From Corythucha ciliata (taxonomy: Eukaryota > Arthropoda > Insecta > Hemiptera > Tingidae): a stretch of DNA of 64,000 bases. Location: contig CM075943.1 in the NCBI GenBank assembly GCA_038030265.1, positions 45,694,001-45,758,000 of the forward strand, in the 5' to 3' direction. The translations under genes were made by a program, and so were the position numbers. Shown here piece by piece: positions 21,881-34,286 of this stretch; position 1 is the stretch's first letter, and each line of letters starts with the position of its first letter. A model generated the notes under the pieces. The model ran no database searches. It saw only the letters and a list, made by a program, of their open reading frames with translations, and was not told the origin of the DNA.

Positions 21881-22175
21881 AGGCGGCTCCACACAATCGG
21901 TTTTCGCCGAGCACCGAGCAACTAGGCGAATGCCGAGCTACTCGTGGTCATCGGCGAGTGGCGAGCTCGTTGATCCACAAATTCGGAATTCGTTCCGCGC
22001 ATCGCTAGCCTCCTACATTCGACTCCTTTGAAGTGGTAAAAAACCGACACTGGCCGGACCATCTCCGAGCTAGAGTATTCGGCATTCGCCAAGTACCGAG
22101 CACCCCTCCACACCACTAGGAAATCGACGAGCATCTGCTCGGTGCTCGGCGAATACCGCATGTTTGGAGCCACCT
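21881..22175. repeat. MITE with about 38-bp terminal inverted repeats
   Basis: Left tip AGGCGGCTCCACACA ... TCGCCGAGCACCGAG is mirrored at the right end by CTCGGTGCTCGGCGA ... TGTTTGGAGCCACCT. TTG flanks both sides (21878-21880 and 22176-22178), a possible 3-bp TSD. GC-rich internal sequence, no ORF. A second, isolated tip (AGGCGGCTCCAGAC) occurs near 22482. Confidence 0.75.
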
Positions 22176-22593
22176 TTGGCACCTCTTAATGGCTGATGTG
22201 ACAGATAAATACCTCACGTCGTTCTATGAGTATCTATATCGACTGAAGGCTGTCGATTACGTCTGAGAGAGCTTTTTCCTTTTCCTGGGTATTTCTGCCA
22301 CGATTTGAGATATCGTATGAGTGACAAGACTCTAAATGGCTTAAGGGGAGGAGTGTTTTATTTTATTTTTTATTGTTTCTTCACGTTTAACTTTTACAGC
22401 CCGTGTAGCACAATTATCGTCGGTGGAGGGGCGGATTAGCTTACGCTGTGTTCCGCCTAGGAGTCATTCTTAACCTAAAGGCGGCTCCAGACTGTCGTGG
22501 TATGTCATTACACGAAAAAAAAAAGAAAAAAATGTTGGCTGCCGGTAATGTTTCTTGTTATGAATCAACAATATAACAGCCTCTACACACTAG

Positions 22594-22826
22594 AGCAGTG
22601 GTTTTCAACCTTTTGCGGCTCGCGACCCACTAAATTCGGTTATAATTTATTCGTGACCCATGCGCATGATATTATATGCTTCTATGAGGGGGCTTTCAGT
22701 GACTATACACGTTACTTCGATAGCCCAAATCCTATATCGAAAGCCCAAACTCAACGGTGACTGCCACATTCACCATAGCAGAGAAAATTATAGCTGTCGA
22801 AAGCCCGATAAATTTGGGTTTCACTT
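22594..22826 (+). repeat. hAT-like terminal sequence, broken by a LINE insertion
   Basis: CAGTGGTTTTCAACCTTTTG followed by GGCTCGCGACCC is the typical start of non-autonomous hAT elements of the SPIN/Charlie kind. The opposite end was not found; the LINE inserted 220 bp downstream. Confidence 0.5.
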
Positions 22827-24984
22827 TTTTTTTTTTTTTTCCCCTACGCCAGTCAGGTCATTGGCTGTTCCGCCATCCGACCTCTTGCAGCCCAATATAA
22901 CTTTGAGATCTTCGACCAGTTGGTGTCGTCAGATTGGAACTGTGTCCTAATGTCCTCGAGTTGAGACAGTCAAACAGGTGGTCCGTGTTCATCTCAGTCG
23001 TCGAATGGCATAGGGAGCAACCCGGGTTGTCCTTCACCCGTATCTTGCAGAGATGGGCATTCAAGAAATCGTGGCCAGTGGTATGGCGGAAGCCCGCCAC
23101 AGACTCTTTTCTTGGTAACTGCGCTGGCACACGATTTGTGGGTTGGAGCAAAGCGGCCCATCTTCTACCCTCTGCAGCTCTTTGGTGGGCCTCCTTCACC
23201 TTCACCTCGATGCTCTCCCTGATAAATCTCTTCGCAGTTTGGTATCCGATTGAAGATTCAGGCATATCCATCTGGGATCCTTCCTTGGCCAGGGAGTCAG
23301 CCCGTTCATTTCCCAAGATGCCACAGTGGGAAGGAATCCATTGCAAAGCAATGTCGAGTCCACTTCCCAGCAGTTCTTCAATGTATTTCCGGGCCTTGAC
23401 TACATCGAGGGAGTCGGAAGGTGAGTTTGAGCTGAGGGCCATGATAGCTGCCTGTGAGTCAATGAGTATGACTGCTCGTGGTCGACCCAAATTCCTTATT
23501 AATTCAAGGGCCAGAACCGCTGCTCTTATCTCACCATCAAAACTTCCAGCAAGGCGTCCAACAGGAGCAGAAATCGTCCCAGCCTCAGAGAAGACACCAG
23601 CGCCGCCGTTCCTGGTTGCACCCTCAGCCGAGCCATCGGTGTAGACCCTGAGCCAATCAGGTTCCGGAAATCGAATCTCCAGTGTTTCAAGAGCTGCTGC
23701 TCTCAGCAGAGGGCAGCTCGAGAGGAGGGGAGCGGTGGTTGTTTTGGAGACTGTTGTGAGCAGTGAGGTGTAACCAGTGGCCATTCTTCGAGGGATCGCT
23801 TCGGCCAGAGAAGGGAATGGTTCAGGGTTTCCAAGGGTCAGGTTGTAAGTCTCCCTGAGGTCCTGTATCTTTGAAAGGAACGTGCCCTGAGTTGTTAGAC
23901 GGGCAGTTGCTGGCGTGTATGTGGACCAGTACTCAACTCCATTCCTTTGAAGCCTCTCCGACAGGGCAAGCGCTGCGGCATCCCTCCTGAACTTCTGGGG
24001 CTCTACAGCAGTTTGCAGCTCGAGTGACACGATAGGTGTTGATTTGGCAGCTCCAATCACAACTCTTAGGGCATTATTTTGGCTAACCTCGAGTTTGCGA
24101 ACCGCTGAATCCGACGGGGTCACCAGCAGCTCGTTACCATATTCCATTGCTGGTCGCACATAGCTCTTGTACGCTAAAGTGAGGACATCCTGCGTAGCAC
24201 CCCAAGTTGAGCTGGCCAGTCGCTTCAGAAGTCCCGACCTCCTTGAGCCCTTTTCAGCCATACTGTCCACTTGGGCAGACCATGAAAGTCATGAGTCGAG
24301 TTTAATCCCAAGATATGTTGCACAGGTTGTCTGACTCAGTGGCCTATTGTCAAGTTCCAGGGACACCGAGTGACGCCTAGTCGAGAGGGTAAACAGCTGG
24401 AACTCTGTTTTGAGGGTGTTCACTTCCATCTCATTCATGGATGCCCATTCCGCCAGCCTTTCAAGAGCTGTGTTCATGACAGTTTCTAGGGCTGGTATGC
24501 TGCTTGATGTTGCCCAGATAACCAGATCGTCGGCGTATAAAAGTGCATTTATGCCACAAGTCCTAGTGAGGGTGGTGATTATGTCATTTATCATGATGCT
24601 GAAGAGGATTGGGCTCAGAACTGCTCCCTGTGGAACTCCATGCCGTGTGGCGCGGAAAGACGATCTCTCATCATGGTATCTGACTCTTATGAATCGCTGG
24701 GCAAGAAAGGAACGGAGGGATGTGAACAAGCGTCCATCCACTCCAAGGCCACGCAGCTTCTGGACCAGCAATCTTCTGTACACCCGATCGAACGCAGTCT
24801 TGAAGTCGACGAAGACAGCAAGAGTACTCTGCTTATGATGGAAGCCATCCTTTATTTCTTGCGTCAGACGGACTACTTGTTCCATGGTGCCACGGTGCCT
24901 CCTAAAACCCGCCTGCTCAGGTGCCAGAAGACTATTCTTTTCGAGGAAGTGTTCGAGCCTACCAAGCAGCAGTCTTTCAAACAC
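22827..24984 (-). mobile_element. 5'-truncated non-LTR retrotransposon (I/LOA-like) with TSD and poly(A) tail
   Basis: The insertion is bounded by the 11-bp duplication TGGGTTTCACT at 22816-22826 and 24985-24995. On the minus strand it ends in a run of about 17 A (22827-22842), as expected for target-primed reverse transcription. The 5' end is truncated inside the RT domain. The clean TSD and near-intact ORF suggest a fairly recent insertion. Confidence 0.92.
22858..24984 (-). pseudogene. LINE ORF2 fragment: reverse transcriptase plus RNase H
   Basis: RT palm: AFDRVY, HGVPQGAVLSP and the catalytic YADD (LLYADDLVIW), about 24750-24530. Then a thumb region, an RNase H domain (VYTDGSAEG, E in FDGEIRA, D in LIDSQAAI, and SHCGILGNERADSLAKEG; about 23650-23290), and a C-terminal CCHC (CSLCHSTTEMNTDHLFDC, about 23010-22960). 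The endonuclease and ORF1 are missing. One in-frame TGA at 24291-24289 separates RT from the rest. An RNase H after RT places it in the I superfamily in the broad sense; the exact clade is uncertain. The frame enters from the truncation point, so no start codon is expected. Confidence 0.9.
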
Positions 24985-25080
24985 TGGGTTTCACTGGCGG
25001 ATGTTATTTGTATGTTACTTATAAATGAATATTAATATTAATAAATATCAATAAATATTATATATATAAATATCAATATA

Positions 25081-25678
25081 CAGGGTGTACAAAAAGTGAC
25101 TGGACAGAGAAAAACTAGTGAAGGGGCAACTCCATTTGCACTTTTCCGAAATTCCGCTTTGTTTCCGAGATATCCGCCATTTTCTGATTTTTTCAGAAAC
25201 GGCTTGCTGCACACGCAATAATTGTTGCAATGGCAAAAATGATGAGCCCATTGGAAAGAGCACACAATTTTCTATTTAAAGAGCCTATTTTTATCCAGAT
25301 CAGACGACATCTACTACGTTTTGAATTAGCTTATTAGCGAGGAAACTTAATTCCGGAAGTATTAGTGATATGGTGATGTGGTCAGAAAATTACGTTTTTT
25401 CGCCAATAAGCTGATTCAAAACGTAGTAAATGTCGTCTGATCTGGATAAAAATAGGCTCTTTAAATAGAAAATTGTGTGCTCTTTCCAATGGGCTCATCA
25501 GTTTTGCCATTGCATCGATTAATGCGTGTGCAACAAGCTGTTTCTGAAAAAAATCAGAAAATGGCGGATATCTCGGAAACAAAGCGGAATTTCGGAAAAG
25601 TGCAAATAGTCATTTCGATCAGAAATCAGTTGCCCCTTCACTGGTTTTTCTCTGTCCAGTCGCTTTTTGTACACTCTG
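25081..25678. repeat. Foldback MITE, arms of about 265-285 bp
   Basis: Arms 25081-25345 and 25395-25678 are inverted copies. The tips read CAGGGTGTACAAAAAG and its mirror CTTTTTGTACACTCTG. TATA is present on both sides (25077-25080 and 25679-25682), so the TSD is TA or TATA. No transposase. A diverged single arm of the same family is at about 63220-63537. Confidence 0.88.
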
Positions 25679-25699
25679 TATATAAAAATTTATAAATAA

Positions 25700-27290
25700 A
25701 TTCAACAAAAACTCTATGGTGCCACATTCTACAGAACATCAGAAATTTTTTGCAAAAAAAAAAAAAAAAATGGTATTGATCGGAGAAGTACAAGCCGAGA
25801 TTTTTTGGAAGGCGATTTGAGGTAGGAAAGTAGAGCCTTAAAGAATCGGTGGAACGGTCCGAAGGATTAGGATTACGAGGAAGGATAAGATGAGAACGTT
25901 AGGATTAAAGAAACGAGGATTAATCCCGTTGGAAAAGTGAGGGGGAAAGCGACTGCTGGTGTTTATAGAAGGAAGAAATAAAAGGATTTTTAGGTTGAAA
26001 ATGAGTGGTACCGGTAGGGGGATAACTTTGGAGGCGTCTGCATCTCTCAAAGAGAAAAATTCTCTCGTGAGAGGCCCGGCCTTTGGGCGCGCAATGTGCC
26101 CAATTTATGTATAGGCTCAAAGGGCAGCCTCTAGATCTCGATACAACCATTTAATCACGGTAAAATTGGTTGTAAACATGTACCATACGATGGAAATTCT
26201 GTTTTTCATGTACGTATAGGAGGAACCACGTATTGTGCTCATGACTCATGAACGCAACACAATGAGCGTAGCTACAATTTCTATACATATAATTGGAAAG
26301 TACGTTACTACGTTATTAGACTGCGTTTCTCTATTGTCTGTTATATGTGTTATATTTTATAATGTACATAAACCACAGTGAAGTTAAGCGGAAATTCATC
26401 CTTCCCCGTTTCAAAGTGAAGTTTCCGACTGGGAAAAGTTGTGGAAAAAAGGGCGACCCTGGCGTAAATGTCTTTGTCAATAAAACTAATTTAGTCGATG
26501 CAGACAATCTTTAGGCTTCCAAGTTGTTACTCGATGAAGCTCTTCTTTGCTATACCGCAAACTCCCTCCCCACCCGTGATCATCATACAAAGCCAAGATA
26601 AACTTACTCAACTTAAAGCCCTTTATCCCCCCCTCCCCCACCACGCACTGTACTTTTCCGACAGTTTCCACGCTTTTAAAACCAATTTCGCTTACAGAAA
26701 ACGGAGGTGAATAATGCGCCTTTCAAAATAATTATAATTATTGAAGTATAACGCGCTTTAAAGGATAATAATTAACTATAATTCGACTTTCACGACAGAC
26801 AATCTCAATAGTGAACTGAACCTGACGCTATTGTGACTGAAAATTGTTCATTTTATGCATTTTATCGTCCTGCAAAACGAAATGAAAAAGGTTTAATTTA
26901 GCTCCCACTCAACCAGCAATATTTTATATCAATGGTGCTCTTCCTACCGTCTTTGTAACGAGGAACGCACTGTTTTTTCATTGAATCATCTCATCTAATT
27001 ATCGTGAATTTTCACTGCGACAACAACCTTTTTTTAATTCGGTTTTTGTGGAAAATGGTAGAGTAAATTTCAATAGAATCGCTCGCCTGGGAAATCTTTA
27101 AAGTTAAAGTTTGGGTTTAAATCCGTACTTTATGTTTTGGTTTCCTGTGTTTTAACAAGGCAATTTTATCGACAAACTTTTGTGCTTTAGCGCTGTTAGT
27201 TGAAAACGTTGACAACGGCGGCTTAAATGCCGACATTCCTCGACCAAAATGGATGGGCACTCAACATTTTTAGACGGGTCTAGTAGGATT

Positions 27291-27325
<35 letters not shown>

Positions 27326-30300
27326 TGCGATTTGCATGAAATTACCTTTTCCCTTCCTTGCTAAGTCCCTTTCCTGTCTGAACTATACGGTTCTTGAGCT
27401 TCATATTTGGCAACGTCCTAAGAAGCTTTTCTTTCAGTATTATCAGCTTCTGAAAGAGTTTTGAAGGGTGTTAGGTAGGGGGGCAAAGAATGCTTCCCCT
27501 ACCGATCTTTCGCACTTACTTAATCCGTTACTCTGTCCCACACCTGCTACACTAGCCCTCGGCTTATTACTAAAAATCGATAAGAACTGTTCGAAGCCAT
27601 CGTGTATTTTCCTTCTATTAGAAAGTCGATAGCCAAAAACCTGAATCAGTCCATTGCCTCTGAGCCATCAGGACCTCCAGGGTCAGGGGGAGTTGTCCAG
27701 TGCCCTTTTACGCACCGAGGACGCACTACAAAAGCCTTTGCTTTCGAAGTCGGTGCTTCACCTATTCATAATTCCACTTCAAGCGCCAATGGCCGTGAAT
27801 GATTTTCCGTATCATATCACCCTTTCTCTCAGATCTAAATCCCATAACGCGGTACGAAAATCCTTTTGCACCCCGCGGAAATATGCTTATGCGAATGTAA
27901 TCCGAGAATGTAAATCGCAGGATGGGGCCTCTTAACAAAATATTTTACCCCGCTAAATTTTGAGCAACAAACATTCAAACAAAATTGATTCAAGTCTTAT
28001 CGATTAAATTGACTTCTCACAGCAGATGGGTAGGTATAACTTGCTGTGGGGGCCATAGTCACCGGGATGCTGCGAGTCGGGTTGCTTAGGCGCAATAAAC
28101 CTTGAAAGTTTGTTCTCAGAAATCATTAAGTCAGTGTATTTCAAGCTAATGAAATTCTAAGAGAGAGAATGAGTGAGAGAGATAGAATTATGAGAGAAAT
28201 TGAATTTTTTAAGTACTCAAGTGGCGTAGGAGGTGGCTGTCGTCATATTACTGCTTTAAACTTTCTCTCGTCTTTTATAAATTTTAAAGGAGCATTTTCC
28301 TCCATTACGCTTTAAAGAGAGAGAATCGTTCAAGTATAGTGCTCTTCTAGGAAATTTTAACTCTTTCTAAAGACTTTATAAGTACTATACAATAGATTAT
28401 TGGGTGTCATTGAAAATTGAAGCTGCAAAAGGGAATTATGCAATATGGCGGAGAACTTTTGTCCCGAAAAGATTCTCCTTAGTATCATGCCCTCCACGCC
28501 ACCAGATAATGTCTTGTGCAAAAACGTGTAAAGGACGGGAAAAATATCGCGTTCCCCCTTCCATCCTTCACCAACATGCCACACCAAAGCGCATTCTCGT
28601 ATCTCATAATTTTCCACACGAAAAACACAAAAGGCCCTCCTCTATTTTCGAGAACAGAAGTGCTTTACGTTATGTGTGATATGATAGTCCCCTCAACTCA
28701 ATAGCAATCGTTCTTCATATTATGTAGGGCTTAAAACACTTTGAATCTTTTCCCAAGAAACTCGAATTTATTGGGTGATGAAGGCGTTAATTTTGCAATT
28801 CATCGCGTTTTATAGTTTTTTGAAACTGCGACGATAGACGAAAGAGCTGAGTGGATGGGCGTTAGTCGGTGGCGTGCGGGAGGCTGTGATTGAAAAGTTT
28901 CGGTAGTGTTGACTTTAAACAAGGAGTTTTCTTTGCTCTCTAGTCGAGAAACATGTAAACGGTGGTGGTGGGGGGGGGGCGAGAATGTACACTTGTAATC
29001 CAAAACCTGTATTGGATGATGTCGGGTGGGAGGGTTAGGGGTGAAACAGTGAGGAACGAGGAAGAAACTAGTGAGTAAGGCAGCGACTTTATTGAGAGAA
29101 GTTGACTCAGGGATTATGAAATTTAACTGGTTGGATGTGAGGTGGTCAGGGGGGGGGGAGAGTCTTGTTTCGAAACAAAATTAATTGGACTGGTGTGGGG
29201 GCGTGAGGTAAAAGGGCGGGGGGAGTGCAAACTTTTCCTCCAACTCCGTTTCTCCGTGTCCGCAGATCCCTCAGGATGGATGGAAATGGTGGGAACGACG
29301 TTTAGGTGGGGTGGATAAGTGAGGGGAGTGTTTAAATTAACGCCAAAAATTGTATTCCAATGGCGCGGGTCGGTGAGTCCAGGTTTCATGTTCATAGAGA
29401 TACGAACTAAGTTTTTCCCGGGGAGAAGGACAGAAAAAAATAATTAAACTTCCACGGAAAAAGGTTACAAAGTCGTTTAAAAGAGGATTTGTTTAACAGA
29501 TAAGTCAAATAGGATGCGAACTCTCTGAAACCTCACCGAGTAAATTTCTCGTCTCATTGTTTCCAGAAAACGAGATTACGTTGATACGCACACACGATGC
29601 ACAAAGCAAATGTACCTTGAATGCTCGTTCAAAAGTACCAGGGCTCTTACTCCATTACGAGATAAGAAACTTGCCATGTTATACGCCCCCCATCTTATTA
29701 AAGGAGAGACACCGCCTTTTCACCCGTTTTTAGTGCTCTCGGTAGGTCTATTTTATATATATATAAATACTCTTTTTCTCTCTGTTTGGAACTTGGTAAA
29801 CATTCTTCGCGTATATGGTTTTTATTTCCGTATTTTGTTCACTTCACTATGTCTGCTCCAACTGTCTTGAATCGGAGGACAGAAATTGTTAACGTAAAAG
29901 ACAGGGAAAATAGTCTCACTGGGAACGATTTTGGACGTTTCGAATTTGATTCGAACTATTCAATTACTCTGTAAATTCAGCCCTCTTCTCTAGTTACTGA
30001 AAAAGGGATTCGAGAATTCCCAGCACACGCTCACCATTTCCAAAGTTTAACGTCTATCGTATAGACAAGGTGTTTGAGGTTGTGTGACGGTGTTTGGAGA
30101 TGGGTGAAGTGGGGCGGGTTATTACACTGAAATCAAATGTAACTTTCCGAAGGGGTTTACAGTGGACATAGGTTTAAATACGTGAAATGGTGGAACAGGG
30201 CTGGTCGCGGGAATAAATGGTTCGAAGGAGAGATAATTACGGTCTGATTCTCTCGCGGATGATTTTAACTACCGACCCGTCTCAATTAAGACGGCCCCGG

Positions 30301-33300
30301 TTGGAGGTGGGCGGTGGGGATATGTTAAACCAATTATTAGTCAGTAGAGTTTAGGGTGACTTTAAATCCGAAACGCGCGATCAATATGCATTAAAAAAAA
30401 AAGTGCTTTACAGTGTATTGATGTAGTTGGAGGAAGCGCAGGACTTGAAGAATTAGTGGAAGAAAGAAAATTTTGAAGAGCACTCCAAATTCTTTATTTA
30501 AGCGGCGGCTGTGCGCCCCCTTTGTGTTACAATTTATTGTAATGAAGTGGCTCTCAACACTCGTTGAGACCTTTTGCCATCGTATTTTTTTCTCGGGATA
30601 CTCAAAATTCAAGAGTGCAACTATTTTTATCCCCTGCACTCTTTCGTAGTAACGCCTCTTTTAATCGTACTTTTAACCACTTTTTAGTAGTTTCCAGTTT
30701 TTAGTAGAGGCTGTAGAAAAAAAAAATCACTTTTTATCCAAAGGGTCTAGAAAAAAGGCAGAGGTAGTTTTTGTATGTAGCCAACGTCCCGCTTAACGCC
30801 CTCTGTTACTGTCGTGTTTCTGGGTCGAAATGAAATTGCTCTCAGGGGCCTTTTTAGTGAGCAAAAACATCTTTTCTGTGTGTGAAGATAAAGAGGTTTT
30901 CAGAAATAAAATCTAATTAGGCTTAAGAGCCTTTGCTTTTATTGTTTAGTTAATTTCAGAACACTGAAAAATCCGAGCTACAAAGTTCCGAGAGAAGGGG
31001 GTGGTGGACATCACAAATTTCTCATCTTCCGTCTGTTTTTCGTTGAAATGTTTAATGTCACAGAAAACCTACTTAAATCCCCCCCCCCCATAATCACTCC
31101 ATCCTTTCCTGGGATTCAATTTATTTGACGTTCTCTTCAAGCCCTTTTCCCATCCCGTCACTATCTCATTCGTTGATTCGCTCAAACGAGAACGACAAAT
31201 CCTCGCTAACCTTGTGGAATAGCTTAAGGAAAAGTAAACAAAGGGCAAAGATGGCACGGCGGGGTTTGAAGCACAAGTCAATTTTCACCTTTATCGCCTT
31301 AAAGGAAACTTCTTCAATAAAAGAAACTTCTCGAAGAGAGTGTGAGAGACAAAACTAAAAAAAAATGTGGTCAAACTTGAATAATATCATAGGGATCTAC
31401 GCGGATGTCGAGCTACTTTTTTTTTTTCGGGTGACCATTGTTTCCCCGCAATAAATATAAACTTCAACTCTTCCTCTCCCCCCCCCCCATTGGAACAGCA
31501 TAGATGTATGTTTCTCCATACCGGTCTTTCCTGGACTTCTGCCAGTTTTTCTTTACTCTGACAAGAAAATACGAGAAAAATCTGTGCTTCTTATGGCGGG
31601 GTGGGAAACGGGGTGTCTACTGGACAGGAAGTTCACCCCCTTACCACGCCTCGCCTGTATTCGAGAGTAGGAATTGCGTAGCGTTCAATCTGTGTCAGTG
31701 TCATACTAAAAAGTTCAGACAGAGATCACTGTGGAGCAGGAGGGGTGACAGTTTTTTTTTTTTTTTGTCCAGTCATACCGGGCAAAAATCAAGTTAACGA
31801 CTTGAAACCGACAGCTTTCCCTTTTGATTGAGGGCAGAGAAGTTGTAGTACGCTAGGTTGTTTAAAAAAAGAAGAAAAAAAGCTCACCTTTTTTTAGGGC
31901 TGTCCTGCGTAGCTCTCAGTCGTCAGGAGAAAATCGATTATTGTGTTCCTGAAATATGAAAGGGAAATTTAGTTCAAGCCTCGCATATAAATTTCATGTA
32001 TTTCATTTATGAGAATGATTGAATCCCCTCCGCTTTAACAACCAACCCTCCCAAGAGACATTACTGCTCTGGTATATTTAATAATACGGCATATATGAGA
32101 AAGATAGGGAAAAGAAGTCTCTTCCTCTTTAGGCATTTCCTGGCGACTAAACAGCAACAATATCTTGAATTATTCAGGGCGCCAAGTACCTTTTTTTTTG
32201 TGTGGGTAAAAGGCGTGGTTCTCCCCCCCCCCACCACCACCAGAGTCCTTGTGCCCATTGTGTGTTAGTTGCCACAAAGAAAAAATGCATGTAAACGCGT
32301 TTAAAAGGAAGGAGAGCAAATAAGAAGCCTTTTTCGAGGCATTCCGAGACTCCCTCACCACTACTTTAAGTGACCGCCCTGAAAAAAAGATGGAATGTTT
32401 TAAAAGTTCATTTTTATGGCTCTATTTACTAAGAGAATTTGCAAGCGTTACGGCTATTGGGATAAAACTAGCAAGCCTTGGTAGTGAACATCTCCATCCC
32501 AGCAGTATCTTCCTTAACCCAAGTCCCCCCGCCCACTCGTCTCAAAAGTACATGTTGAATGGAATAATCAAATGAAGAAGAGCAGGTGTATAGCATTCCC
32601 ATCCCCATACTTGATATCTTGGCATTCATTCACTCCACAATCCAGCGAAAATAATTCAATAATAGAGCTGTTCGAATGGAGATAGGAAGCTTATCATTTC
32701 AACAATGCGGGCGAAAAGTATATTTGCGATGTGAGCCATATTCGGGCTAATTTGAAGTCAAGAACAAAACGATGGTTGAGCTCGGGCATGAGGTAAATAA
32801 AGGAACACAAATCGATTTTCACAACATATAAGGTAGGGTAGTTCCAACTTTAAATAATAAAATATATTTCCCCTCGCGCCGTACTTTTCTCTCTATTTTA
32901 TGCGTTGTTGAAACTTTTGGGACTCCAAACCTATTGAAAACCACAAACTCAAGTGGTGGTGGCTTTGGAATAATAATACAAGTTGAGAATTGCAAATGGT
33001 TTTCACAACGAACAAAAAGTTGGAAATATTGACGGCGTAAATTCTTTATGCGCGCACGTGCAGGCTATAGGGAGCACGTGGCAGTGCAGGGGGTACACCT
33101 CATTTGTAGTGACCGAAAAAACACCAAATGAGGTGTGCTAGCACTTCCTTTGAGCGTTACTGCACGTCCTGTTTACTTTCGTTTCGGTATATTCAATAAT
33201 AATGCTCCTCTCCAAATTTTCAGAACTAACTACAACCAATTACTTTGCAGTCTCCTTTAATCGTCGAATGCATTTCGGGCACAACTGTGACCCCTCATCA

Positions 33301-33900
33301 GCAACTGACACCTTCTACTGCAAGTAACGCAACACACACACACACACAGACACTCACAGAGGGACAACCGATATAAGGAGGTGGATTCCATCATAATAAG
33401 GAACTTGAACATTTTTCGGAATATTTTTTTTCAAACAAATATTGAATTCTAACAATATTGGTGAAAAAATTATTTACAAAAACAGAAAATTAGAATTTTA
33501 ATGATTTTTTGAAAGTATGGATTTTCGAAGGGCCCCCCAACCACCCCCTCATCATGGTGCCGTCTTGTATTTCTCGTGACGTCACGTTACGCGATCTTGA
33601 AATGTACTTCGACGTATTTCTGATGCAGTTTAGTGGTTTGAACGAAAAGATTCCTCAAATTATATTTAAATTCAACTGAGATGAGCTGTCGTGGCTCTAG
33701 ATTTAATTTAAAGCAGGTACCTGCCTAATATCGAGGTGTCATCTCAGGTTCTAGGAGAAGTGAAGGAGGGTTGATAAGAGCCAACGCATCCACCTTCTCT
33801 GGTACTCTCTGATTCTCCACCTTCTTTCCATTAGATAATCTTATATACTTATTAAAATGTGTATATTATTATTAATAATAAGTTTATAATAAGATTTGCC
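25700..33900. other. Gene-poor stretch, nothing recognised
   Basis: Only short unrecognised ORFs. Homopolymers (A run near 27296-27320, G runs near 28971 and 29150), an (AC)n microsatellite at 33333-33350 and a 12-bp-stem hairpin at 33095-33136. Host intron or intergenic DNA is likely. Confidence 0.6.
33095..33136. repeat. Short perfect hairpin
   Basis: ACACCTCATTTG at 33095-33106 pairs with CAAATGAGGTGT at 33125-33136 around an 18-nt loop. No gene or T run adjoins it, so no function is proposed. Confidence 0.6.
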
Positions 33901-34286
33901 ATGCCTAGAGAAGGCTTTGAAAAGGCAGACTCCCGCAATCTTCCGCAGGTTTCTGTCTTGTCGGTTGTGAATTTCATTCGTTCAACGATTGACGCCGGTG
34001 TAGAGTCGCGTGGGGGTGAAAATGGAAAAATAAGTACCTATACAACTGACAAATAATGTTCCACTTCATCAAAAAGTACCATTTGGGGTCAGGTCAAAGT
34101 TTCGTTCAGCCTCAAGGGCTTACCCAATCAACAAAAACGTGTATTTTGTTTACAAAATCGCTGTCCTTGAACGCTAAACCCGACTTTGTCGACCTTAAGC
34201 TGGTGCATCATGGTTGTTTATTACAATAGTGACTTTAAATATATATTTTAGATCATCGCGAAAACAATACGGCGATGAATCTGTTG

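Noticed and set aside
22934..23644. 236-codon plus-strand ORF
   Set aside because: Antisense shadow of the LINE RNase H frame.
29610..29974. Two overlapping plus-strand ORFs after a TATATATA tract (29753-29766)
   Set aside because: A TATA-like tract alone is weak, and the peptides have no recognisable features.
33333..33350. Short direct repeats considered as CRISPR-like
   Set aside because: (AC)n microsatellite in eukaryotic DNA; no spacers or cas genes.
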